From contig VAZZ01000110.1 of the NCBI GenBank assembly GCA_005884715.1, positions 3,258 to 9,436 of the forward strand: 6,179 nucleotides of DNA. Reading direction: 5' to 3'. Below the pieces are notes generated by a model. That model was not told the DNA's origin. It saw only the letters and a list, made by a program, of their open reading frames with translations, and did not search any database. Below, in pieces: positions 1 through 5,276 of this stretch (within the stretch, counting starts at the first letter, position 1; every line of letters begins with the position of its first letter). The DNA comes from Alphaproteobacteria bacterium (lineage in GTDB: Bacteria > Pseudomonadota > Alphaproteobacteria > Rhizobiales > Aestuariivirgaceae). A program made the position numbers and the translations under genes.

Positions 1-125
1 GCATAAGGTCCATAGACGTAATTGTATTTGCCCTGCTTCGCGACGGTCAGCTCATGCGTCTTTCCCGCTTTTCCGTGTGCCACACCCTTGCGCGCCATAT
101 AGCTCGTCTCAAGCCAATTGCCCAT
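1..125 (-). CDS. Acetamidase/formamidase-family protein, N-terminal 41 codons (runs off the left edge)
   Basis: The minus strand from the ATG at 125-123 reads MGNWLETSYMARKGVAHGKA and then a stretch containing KTHELTVAKQGKYNYVYGPY before leaving the window. I recognise this as the start of the FmdA/AmdA family, cytoplasmic hydrolases that release ammonia from formamide, acetamide or related short amides. The HxLTV and YVYGPY segments are typical of the N-terminal beta region. Catalytic residues lie downstream and cannot be seen. The start is supported by GGAGG at 131-135, five bases upstream. Met10 is a possible alternative, but it lacks such a site. The gene follows the SDR gene by 39 nt on the same strand, so it is probably the last visible member of the operon. 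Family membership rests on remembered sequence, and the specific amide is unknown. Confidence 0.68.
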   Translation of the reverse strand, partial: MGNWLETSYMARKGVAHGKAGKTHELTVAKQGKYNYVYGPY

Positions 126-164
126 CTTTGCCTCCTGCAGTTGTTTCTTCATATTGATCGGAAG

Positions 165-929
165 CTAACGGCTTGAATAGCCACCGTCGATGGCAATCGC
201 CTGCCCGGTCATGAAGGCCGACGCGTCGCTGGCGAGATAGACGGCGAGCTCGGCCATTTCCTCAAGCTTGCCCGCGCGGGGTATCGGATGCATGAGCCTA
301 TTTGTATTAAGTGCTGCCTCCGGGTCAGGCTCTGCCTGCGCCACTTCGATGGACAAAGGCGTCTCAACATAACCTGGACACATGGCATTTACCCTGACCC
401 CGTGTTCGGCGAAATCGAGCGCCATCGCCTTGACCATGCCGATCACGCCGGCCTTGGCGCCGCAATAGGCCACTCTTTCGGCATGGCCGACCAGCCCATA
501 GGTAGATGAGATGATGATGACCGAGGCGTTCTTTGCCGCGAGAAGTTGCGGTGAGGCGAAGCGTACACTGAGAAAGGCCGGCCTCAGCGTATGATCCATG
601 ATGCGCTGGAATTCGTGCGGGTCGGCATCGAAGATCGAGGTGCGCCCGCCTGCGCCTGCGCTCACCACCAGCGTGTCGATGCCGCCGAGAAACTCCTGCG
701 CCTCAGCCGTCACGCGTTTGACATCTTCGACATTCGTCGCATCGCCTGATGCGCTGCCGGCCTTGCCGAGTTTCGCCAGCGCCGAGACGGCCTCGTCGAG
801 GACATTCGTTCGCCTGCCCGAGATGAAAATGCCTGCACCTTCGTGGGCCATCGCTTCGGCGATCGCAAGCCCGATGCCGCTTCCGCCGCCATAGATGAGC
901 GCCTTCTTTCCCTTGAGACGGCCGGACAT
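165..929 (-). CDS. Short-chain dehydrogenase/reductase (SDR), classical type, 254 aa
   Basis: This is a complete classical SDR, a cytoplasmic NAD(P)-dependent oxidoreductase of normal length. The N-terminal Rossmann fold has the glycine motif GGGSGIG at residues 14-20. GRR at 38-40 after the second strand favours NADP(H), because no Asp is present there (inference). VSAGAG at 89-94 occupies the NNAG position. The catalytic Ser is in ISSTYG (Ser141 or Ser142), and Tyr155 and Lys159 form the YxxxK motif in YCGAK. NAMCPGYVETP at 181-191 is the usual PG loop, and the protein ends in DGGYSSR. By hand alignment, the tetrad Asn on helix 4 (NLTGVF in relatives) is Thr114 here (TLRPAF). A strong GAGGAGGG site at 933-940 sits just before the ATG and overlaps the stop of the upstream enolase-superfamily gene, 10 nt away. 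It probably oxidises a hydroxy intermediate made by that enzyme; the substrate is unknown. Confidence 0.93.
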   Translation of the reverse strand: MSGRLKGKKALIYGGGSGIGLAIAEAMAHEGAGIFISGRRTNVLDEAVSALAKLGKAGSASGDATNVEDVKRVTAEAQEFLGGIDTLVVSAGAGGRTSIFDADPHEFQRIMDHTLRPAFLSVRFASPQLLAAKNASVIIISSTYGLVGHAERVAYCGAKAGVIGMVKAMALDFAEHGVRVNAMCPGYVETPLSIEVAQAEPDPEAALNTNRLMHPIPRAGKLEEMAELAVYLASDASAFMTGQAIAIDGGYSSR

Positions 930-939
930 GATCCCTCCT

Positions 940-2061
940 CTAGCGGATCTCGAACTTCAGGATAGAAGCAGCCTCGATCGCCTTCCAGTCGATGCCGATG
1001 CCAAGCCCGTTGCCGGGCGGCGCATGCACATCGCCTTGGGCGTCGGTACGGATGATATCCTCAGAGCCATATTCAAAGGCCTGGTAGGGAACCGGCTGCT
1101 CGAAATAGGTGCAGTTGTTATAGGCCAGCATGACATGAAGATTGGCGGCCTGGGTCAGCGTATAGCCCCAGCACTGGATCTCGACATCCATGCCCAGCGC
1201 CTCGGCAAGCCCCATGACCTTGCGGATCGGCGTGATGCCGCCGCAGATCGTCGCATCGACCCTGAGCGCGCTCCAGGCGCCGGCTTTGGCACCCTGCAGC
1301 AGCATCTGCAGATCGGTCCAGGTATTGCCGGCGGCGATCACCGGGACAGTGCTCTGCCGCCTGATCTCGCGATAGCCTTCGATATCGGTATCGACCAGCG
1401 GTGCTTCGAACCATCGGAAGCCAATCTCGCTCAAGCGGCGCGCCACGCGCGTGGCGCTTATGAGATCATAGCGTTGCTCGACATCGAGCATTAGAGCGAG
1501 GCCCTTGCCCTGGAAATGTTTCTGCACGGCTTCGCACATCGGTAGGTCGCGCTCAGGGACACACCAGCAATGGAATTTGACCGCCGTGAAACCTTCCTCA
1601 TGCCGTTCACCGACATAGTCGATATAGCCCTTGTTGTCTACCAATAGCGGCGTCGAAGCATAGGACAGGATCTTGTTGCGTGCCCCACCGAGGAATTGAT
1701 AGAGCGGCAATTGCGCATGCCGGGCTGCCATATCCCACAGAGCGATATCAATGAGCGAATGGGCCTGCGGCACCATGGGCGTGCCGAGATTGCGCATCTG
1801 CCGCCACAGGATCTCGCGTTCGGCGGGATGGCGCCCGACGATGTCGGGCAGGACATGGCGCAGCGTTTCGCCGACGGCGCGGTCGAAGCTGTGCGGTGTG
1901 ATCATGGCCGCGCCGGCAATGCCGGTCAGGCCACTCTGCGCGGTGAGGCGCAGGATGATATTGGCCATATATTGGCCGTTCATGCCTTCGGCCCAACTGT
2001 AGCGCTCGACATCCGGGCCGACGACAAAGACTTCCGCTCTTTCGATTCTGTGCTCTTTCAT
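940..2061 (-). CDS. Mandelate racemase/muconate lactonizing enzyme-like protein (enolase superfamily), 373 aa
   Basis: This is a full-length enolase-superfamily enzyme with the usual N-terminal capping domain (about residues 1-125) and a (beta/alpha)7-beta barrel. HSLIDIALWDMAARH at 101-115 and LYQFLGG at 120-126 are family hallmarks. Hand alignment to mandelate racemase gives K162-x-H164 in place of KxK, metal ligands Asp193 (MLDVEQRYD), Glu219 (WFEAP) and Asn246 (AAGNTW), then Asp269 (RVDATICGGI), Gln296 (EIQCWG) where His of the His-Asp dyad is usual, and Glu321 (YFEQP). Asn as third metal ligand is known in glucarate dehydratase. Family members abstract an alpha-proton from carboxylates, and sugar-acid dehydration or epimerisation is most likely here. 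The missing dyad His argues against a simple transfer from racemase or dehydratase. The gene starts 11 nt after the ATPase stop with only a weak AGAGAG-type ribosome site. Its substrate is probably what the transporter imports. Confidence 0.92.
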   Translation of the reverse strand: MKEHRIERAEVFVVGPDVERYSWAEGMNGQYMANIILRLTAQSGLTGIAGAAMITPHSFDRAVGETLRHVLPDIVGRHPAEREILWRQMRNLGTPMVPQAHSLIDIALWDMAARHAQLPLYQFLGGARNKILSYASTPLLVDNKGYIDYVGERHEEGFTAVKFHCWCVPERDLPMCEAVQKHFQGKGLALMLDVEQRYDLISATRVARRLSEIGFRWFEAPLVDTDIEGYREIRRQSTVPVIAAGNTWTDLQMLLQGAKAGAWSALRVDATICGGITPIRKVMGLAEALGMDVEIQCWGYTLTQAANLHVMLAYNNCTYFEQPVPYQAFEYGSEDIIRTDAQGDVHAPPGNGLGIGIDWKAIEAASILKFEIR

Positions 2062-2072
2062 GACTTTCTCTC

Positions 2073-2840
2073 TTATTGATGGAATCCCGCGCTTTCGCCG
2101 TGCCAGCCGAGATGACTGAGGAACTCGCGGGTGCGGGTGACGCGGGCAGCGGTGAAGATTTGCTGGGGCGTTCCTTCTTCGATGACGCGACCCTTGTCGA
2201 AGACGGCGACGCGGTTCGCCACGCGCCGCGCGAAATCCATCTCATGGGTGACGACCAGCATTGTCATGCCTTCATCGGCAAGCGTCTTCATGACGCTGAG
2301 GACCTCGCCAATGGTTTCAGGATCAAGCGCCGAAGTCGGCTCGTCGAACAGCATCAGCGCCGGCTCCATCGCGAGTGCCCGGGCGATGGCGACGCGTTGC
2401 TGCTGGCCGCCTGAAAGCGCGGATGGATGGGCCGTGGCTTTGTCCGAAAGACCGACTTTGGCGAGGAGCTTCTGGGAACGCTCTTCGGCGGCCTCGGAAC
2501 TGAGTTTGAGAACCGTCGTCGGGCCGATGGTGACGTTGCGCAGGACGGTGAGATGCGGGAACAGCTCGAAATTCTGGAACACCATACCCATGCGCTGGCG
2601 CACAAGACGGACCGGGCTCTCGGTGCTCTTGACATCGTTGCCATTGAAAACGATGCGTCCGCCATCGAGCGGTTCGAGCGCATTGGCGCAGCGTAACAGT
2701 GTCGACTTGCCTGATCCCGAGGGGCCGATCAGGCAGACGACCTCGCCGCGCCCGAGTGTCAGGCTGACGCCGTCCAGTGCTGTGAGGCTGCCATAGCGTT
2801 TGATGACATTCTCGAAGATGAGGATCGGGTCGGCGGTCAT
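2073..2840 (-). CDS. ABC transporter ATP-binding protein, polar amino acid type (GlnQ/HisP-like), 255 aa
   Basis: This cytoplasmic ATPase energises the importer encoded upstream. All nucleotide-binding motifs are intact: Walker A GPSGSGKST at residues 39-47, Q-loop Gln89 in VFQNFELFPH, signature LSGGQQQR at 142-149, Walker B LMLFDE at 162-167 with catalytic Glu167, D-loop SALD at 170-173, and switch His199 in VVTHEMDFAR. FQNFELFPHLTVLRNV and the C-terminal VIEEGTPQQIF are typical of the polar amino acid uptake (PAAT) family, as is the length. The chosen start is the ATG at 2840, whose ATGA overlaps the stop of the second permease by 4 nt. The same frame stays open much further upstream, but that extension lies across the permease genes and is spurious. 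PAAT-type ATPases also serve transporters for opines, ectoine and other small charged solutes, so the ligand is not fixed by this gene. Confidence 0.95.
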   Translation of the reverse strand: MTADPILIFENVIKRYGSLTALDGVSLTLGRGEVVCLIGPSGSGKSTLLRCANALEPLDGGRIVFNGNDVKSTESPVRLVRQRMGMVFQNFELFPHLTVLRNVTIGPTTVLKLSSEAAEERSQKLLAKVGLSDKATAHPSALSGGQQQRVAIARALAMEPALMLFDEPTSALDPETIGEVLSVMKTLADEGMTMLVVTHEMDFARRVANRVAVFDKGRVIEEGTPQQIFTAARVTRTREFLSHLGWHGESAGFHQ

Positions 2841-3496
2841 TCGGCAACCTTGAAACGATGATGGACCCAGTCGACGAGTTTGGCTTGCGGATAACCCATC
2901 AGCCAGTAAAGCGCCGCCATGGCGGTGAGGACTTCCAGTATCCGGTAGGTTTCGGCGCGGATCTGCAGCGAGACATAAGAAAGTTCGGCGACCGCGATGA
3001 TCGAGACGAGCGACGTGTCCTTGAACAGTGACACCCAGGTTGAGGCCAGCGCCGGCAGCACGCGCGTCAGCGCCTGCGGTGCGATGATGCGCAGGAAGAC
3101 ATTTGCTGGCGTCATGCCGAGCGCATAGGCGGCGTTCCATTGGCCCTGCCGGATCGAGACGATGCCGGAGCGGAATGTCTCCGAATTGAAGGCGGAGATA
3201 TTGCAGACGAGCCCGACAATGGCGGTGGTGATCTGGGACAGCTGCACGTCGAAATAGGCGGGCAGCACGTAATAGACCCAGTAGATCTGAAGAATGAGCG
3301 GCGTGGCGCGGAAGAATTCGACGAAGCCGGTCGCAGCCATCGCGAGAGGGCGGATCTTCGAGAGCCGCAGCAACGCCAGGACGAGGCCTCCCGGAATGGC
3401 GAGCAGCATCGTCACACAGGCGAGCCAGATGGTCATCCAGGCGCCGTCGAGCAGCCGCGGCAGGCTCGACCAGACAATATTCCAGTCGAAGCTCAT
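2837..3496 (-). CDS. ABC transporter permease, polar amino acid type (second permease), 219 aa
   Basis: This inner-membrane permease belongs to the HisM/GlnP family. The N-terminal region is hydrophobic (about residues 20-46), followed by FFRATPLILQIYWVYYVLP at 61-79, a PAAT hallmark. The EAA loop that contacts the ATPase is NAAYALGMTPANVFLRIIAPQA at about 121-142. It is followed by SLFKDTSLVSIIAVAELSY and a final membrane segment near 187-203. Length and order match intact family members. The ORF can be extended 26 codons upstream, but the ATG at 3496 is preferred: the protein then starts with the usual MSFDWNIV-type end, and this ATG forms a 4-nt ATGA overlap with the ancestral stop of the first permease. 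No convincing Shine-Dalgarno sequence precedes it, so translation probably depended on coupling. Because the first permease now stops about 150 nt earlier, expression of this gene may be reduced. Confidence 0.93.
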   Translation of the reverse strand: MSFDWNIVWSSLPRLLDGAWMTIWLACVTMLLAIPGGLVLALLRLSKIRPLAMAATGFVEFFRATPLILQIYWVYYVLPAYFDVQLSQITTAIVGLVCNISAFNSETFRSGIVSIRQGQWNAAYALGMTPANVFLRIIAPQALTRVLPALASTWVSLFKDTSLVSIIAVAELSYVSLQIRAETYRILEVLTAMAALYWLMGYPQAKLVDWVHHRFKVAE

Positions 3497-4123
3497 GAGG
3501 AACCGAGATGGGCGAGGCGGCGATAGAGCCGGTCGACGCCTCTCGCCATTGGATAGCAGAGGATGAAATAGCAAAGCATCGCGGCGGTATAGAGTTCGAA
3601 GGGGCGGAAGGTCTTGCCGGCGACGATCTGTGTCTAGCGCAGAAGTTCAGGCACCGCTGACGAACAGCGAGCCGAGCGCCGGCAGCATGCGGATGACGGC
3701 TTGCGGCAGGATGATAGTCTTGATCGCCTGGAATGGGCTCATGCCGAGAGCAAGCGCTGCCTGCATCTGGTTGCGGCGTACCGATGTCAGCCCGGCGCGG
3801 ATCGTCTCCGACACATAGGCGCCGAGATGCAGGCCGAGGCCGGCAATACCGGCCGTCACCGCACTGATCGAATGGCCGATGAGCAGCGGGAAGGCGAAGA
3901 AGGTCCAGACCAGGATGACGAGCAAGGGAATGGCGCGCATACTGTCGACATAGAAACCTAACACGATATTCGCCGGCTGGCCGCCATAGGTCCGAAGCGT
4001 GCCGACGATAATGCCGATGGCGAAACCGAGTAGCGTCGAGAGCGTGCTGACGAAGATCGTCATGGCGAGCGCCTTGGCGAGGAACGGCCAGCTCGCAAGG
4101 ATGGGCTGAATATTGATGTCCAT
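3493..4123 (-). pseudogene. ABC transporter permease, polar amino acid type (first permease), broken by deletion/frameshift plus amber codon
   Basis: From the ATG at 4123 the first 156 or so residues are a normal PAAT permease: MDINIQPILASWPFLAKALA, then SMRAIPLLVILVWTF near 61-75, and the EAA loop QAALALGMSPFQAIKTIILPQA. Right after LGSLFVS the frame closes with GA and TGA at 3649-3647. The missing C-terminus is present in another frame: AVPELLR, then TAG at 3636-3634, then TQIVAGKTFRPFELYTAAM onward to a TGA at 3495-3493 that overlaps the next gene's ATG. Compared with the sister permease (VSLFKDTSLVSIIAVAEL), twelve codons were replaced by one base, a loss of 35 nt. Restoring them gives 222 codons, exactly a normal length. 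The TAG stands where relatives have Gln (CAG). The truncated product would keep the ATPase contact loop but lose the last membrane helix, so it is probably non-functional unless these are assembly errors. Confidence 0.88.
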
Positions 4124-4138
4124 GGCGCTTTCTTAACT

Positions 4139-4234
4139 CGTCATGGCCGCCCTCGAGGCGGCCATCCAGCCCTTTCAACCCAGCAATTGCGAGGCGCAGG
4201 GACTGGATGGCCGGGTCAACGCCCGGCCATGACG
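4139..4234. repeat. Two inverted copies of a palindromic intergenic repeat (REP/BIME-like)
   Basis: The 119-nt gap between the binding-protein stop and the first permease holds two copies of a 31-32 nt element in opposite orientation. Copy A is at 4139-4169 and copy B at 4203-4234, separated by 33 nt. Both begin CGTCATGGCCG and end CGGCCATCCAG in their own orientation, with only the central bases differing. Each copy folds alone: 4143-4151 pairs perfectly with 4157-4165 (9 bp, 5-nt loop), and 4207-4215 with 4222-4230 (9 bp, 6-nt loop). The outer arms 4139-4149 and 4224-4234 are also exact complements, as are 4160-4169 and 4203-4212, so one long hairpin is an alternative. I recall similar elements scattered through rhizobial genomes. 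Stem-loops after a binding-protein gene often protect its message and lower downstream expression (inference). Confidence 0.85.
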
Positions 4235-4242
4235 AATCGTGG

Positions 4243-5082
4243 CTAGCCGCCGCTCTTCAGCAGCTTCAATTCTTCGGCGGTGACGGCGTCCTTCATCCCA
4301 TCATAGACGGCCTGCAGCCAAGCGAGGAAAACCGGATCGGACTTGTCGACCGCGAGGCCGACATCGGTCGACATTTCCTTGCTCTGCAGGCACTCATCGC
4401 CGGGCGGGAAGGAGACGAGACCGGGCACTTGCTTGTTGAGCGTTGGCCAGGCGACATTGTCGATCGTGGCGATATCGGCGCGCTTGGCCAGGATCTCTTC
4501 CACCGGTGCATTGGCGCCCGAACCCGCAACGCCCTTGAGCTTGATCTTGGGGAAGCGTGTCGGCGCCCAGGTCTCGGGCGGCGTGCCGGTGAAATAGACC
4601 AGGGTGAGGTCGTCGCGGTTGAGATCATCGACGGTCTTGAGACCCTTGAGCTTGGGATTGTCGGCGAGGCCGAACATGCACAGGCTTGAACGCGAATAGA
4701 CGACGAAGTTCACCACTTCCTGGCGCTTCGGCGTCACCGCCAAAGGGGCGATCGAGATGTCGGCTTCGCCGGTGGCTAGGATAGGCACTTTGGTTTCGTG
4801 GCTGACCGGCACCACTTCGAGCTTCACGCCGAGCCGCTTGGCATATTCTTCGGCGAGGAGCCAGGCCGGTCCGGAGAATTGCGGGCCCGAGCCCGTGGTG
4901 TTTTCCGGCAGCCACGGGAATTCGCCGATCGCTGCGACTTTCAGGACGCCGCGCTGCTTGATTGCATCGATCTTGGGGCTTTGCCCTGCGGCCGGCACAT
5001 CAGCACCGCCATAGGCGAGACCCGCAAAGCTGAATAGCAGTGCTATGGCAAGCGCTGCGTGACGAAGGATTTTCATCTTCAT
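4243..5082 (-). CDS. ABC transporter substrate-binding protein, family 3 (polar amino acid type), 279 aa
   Basis: This is the periplasmic receptor of the importer. A signal peptide is clear: charged MKMKILRH, hydrophobic core AALAIALLFSFAGLA, and cleavage probably around residues 23-27. The mature part opens with the family signature IDAIKQRGVLKVAAIGEFPW (about 38-57), then GPAWLLAEEYAKRLGVKLEVVPV. LATGEADISIAPLAVTPKRQEVVNF (102-126) contains Arg120, the residue that normally binds the ligand carboxylate. ADIATIDN at 202-209 carries the late Asp (Asp208) that commonly contacts an alpha-amino group. The expected motif VDFS is replaced by VNFVV. Cys135 and Cys231 could form a disulfide. The start at 5082 has GGGAG six bases upstream; Met3 is a weaker alternative. 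It is first in the operon, so it is directly under the divergent promoter region. The ligand is not assignable; a carboxylated small solute fits. Confidence 0.92.
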   Translation of the reverse strand: MKMKILRHAALAIALLFSFAGLAYGGADVPAAGQSPKIDAIKQRGVLKVAAIGEFPWLPENTTGSGPQFSGPAWLLAEEYAKRLGVKLEVVPVSHETKVPILATGEADISIAPLAVTPKRQEVVNFVVYSRSSLCMFGLADNPKLKGLKTVDDLNRDDLTLVYFTGTPPETWAPTRFPKIKLKGVAGSGANAPVEEILAKRADIATIDNVAWPTLNKQVPGLVSFPPGDECLQSKEMSTDVGLAVDKSDPVFLAWLQAVYDGMKDAVTAEELKLLKSGG

Positions 5083-5180
5083 TGTTCACTCCCTGCAAAA
5101 GGCCTGGCTTTATCGGGTGATCCAGGTCCATCAGTCCTTTCGGACCACTCATCCCGCCCAATTCGGAGGTTGTGCGTGAT
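5083..5180 (-). other. Presumed 5' leader of the transporter operon
   Basis: About 97 nt lie between the candidate promoter and the binding-protein ATG. On the transcript strand there is a short hairpin with a GNRA loop, GTCC-GAAA-GGAC (5145-5134). Its left arm, extended to GGTCC (5146-5142), could instead pair with GGACC at 5129-5125, so two mutually exclusive folds exist. The ribosome-binding GGGAG is just before the start. I do not recognise a known riboswitch class here, and the pairings are short enough to be chance. Confidence 0.3.
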
Positions 5181-5198
5181 AATCTAATTGTATACAAT
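5170..5198 (+). promoter_or_regulatory. Candidate sigma-70 promoter for the GntR regulator gene
   Basis: TTGTGC (5170-5175) and TACAAT (5193-5198) are separated by 17 nt on the plus strand. Because the operator is palindromic, this -10 mirrors the one used in the other direction and abuts it, so the two promoters are divergent and interlocked. This predicts autoregulation. Confidence 0.4.
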
Positions 5199-5201
5199 TA
5201 G
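5184..5201. promoter_or_regulatory. 18-bp palindromic operator, likely bound by the adjacent GntR/FCD regulator
   Basis: The sequence CTAATTGTATACAATTAG is a perfect 18-bp palindrome centred between 5192 and 5193, in the divergent region between the binding-protein gene and the regulator gene. FCD-subfamily GntR repressors are known to bind TTGTATACAA-like inverted repeats of this kind. Its AT-rich content stands out against the GC-rich surroundings. Candidate -10 hexamers for both directions fall inside it, so a bound regulator would occlude both promoters. Binding itself is inferred. Confidence 0.75.
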
Positions 5202-5214
5202 TTTGAATGCGCAA
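5187..5214 (-). promoter_or_regulatory. Candidate sigma-70 promoter for the transporter/catabolic operon
   Basis: On the minus strand TTGCGC (5214-5209) and TACAAT (5192-5187) are separated by 16 nt, a fair match to -35 and -10 consensus. Transcription would begin near 5180 and give a leader of about 97 nt. The -10 lies within the left half of the palindromic operator, consistent with repression by the neighbouring regulator. Confidence 0.45.
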
Positions 5215-5237
5215 TAGGAATTGAGGACAGCGCAGTA

Positions 5238-5276
5238 ATGGCGAAGAGCATCCAACAGAAGCTGGAATATCAATGA
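5238..5276 (+). CDS. Candidate 12-codon upstream reading frame (leader peptide) overlapping the regulator start
   Basis: An ATG at 5238 opens a reading frame encoding MAKSIQQKLEYQ that ends in TGA at 5274-5276. This TGA overlaps the regulator's first ATG by 4 nt (ATGA). A purine-rich GAGGA lies at 5223-5227, ten bases upstream, a better ribosome site than the one directly before the regulator. The peptide has no recognised motif. It may simply load ribosomes for coupled translation of the regulator, or it may be chance. Confidence 0.4.
   Translation: MAKSIQQKLEYQ

Noticed and set aside
895..1494. A 199-codon plus-strand open frame opposite the enolase-superfamily gene
   Set aside because: It is a shadow of a strongly supported minus-strand gene. 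It shows no recognisable domain and has no operon partner.
3493..4123. Programmed frameshifting to make a full-length first permease
   Set aside because: There is no slippery site, about 11-12 conserved residues are physically missing, and the restored frame also meets an amber codon.
2073..4178. A 701-codon minus-strand open frame covering the ATPase and both permease regions
   Set aside because: Only its last 255 codons encode the ATPase. The upstream part has no protein character and overlaps the permease coding frames, and the ATGA overlap fixes the ATPase start at 2840.
5083..5180. A riboswitch (guanidine-type or other) in the binding-protein leader
   Set aside because: The short GTCC-GAAA-GGAC hairpin and a GGTCC motif gave a faint resemblance, but the conserved guanidine-I core segments are absent.
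5000..5197. A small minus-strand frame spanning the operator and the start of the binding-protein gene
   Set aside because: It overlaps the signal-peptide coding region in another frame, has no ribosome site and includes the promoter elements.
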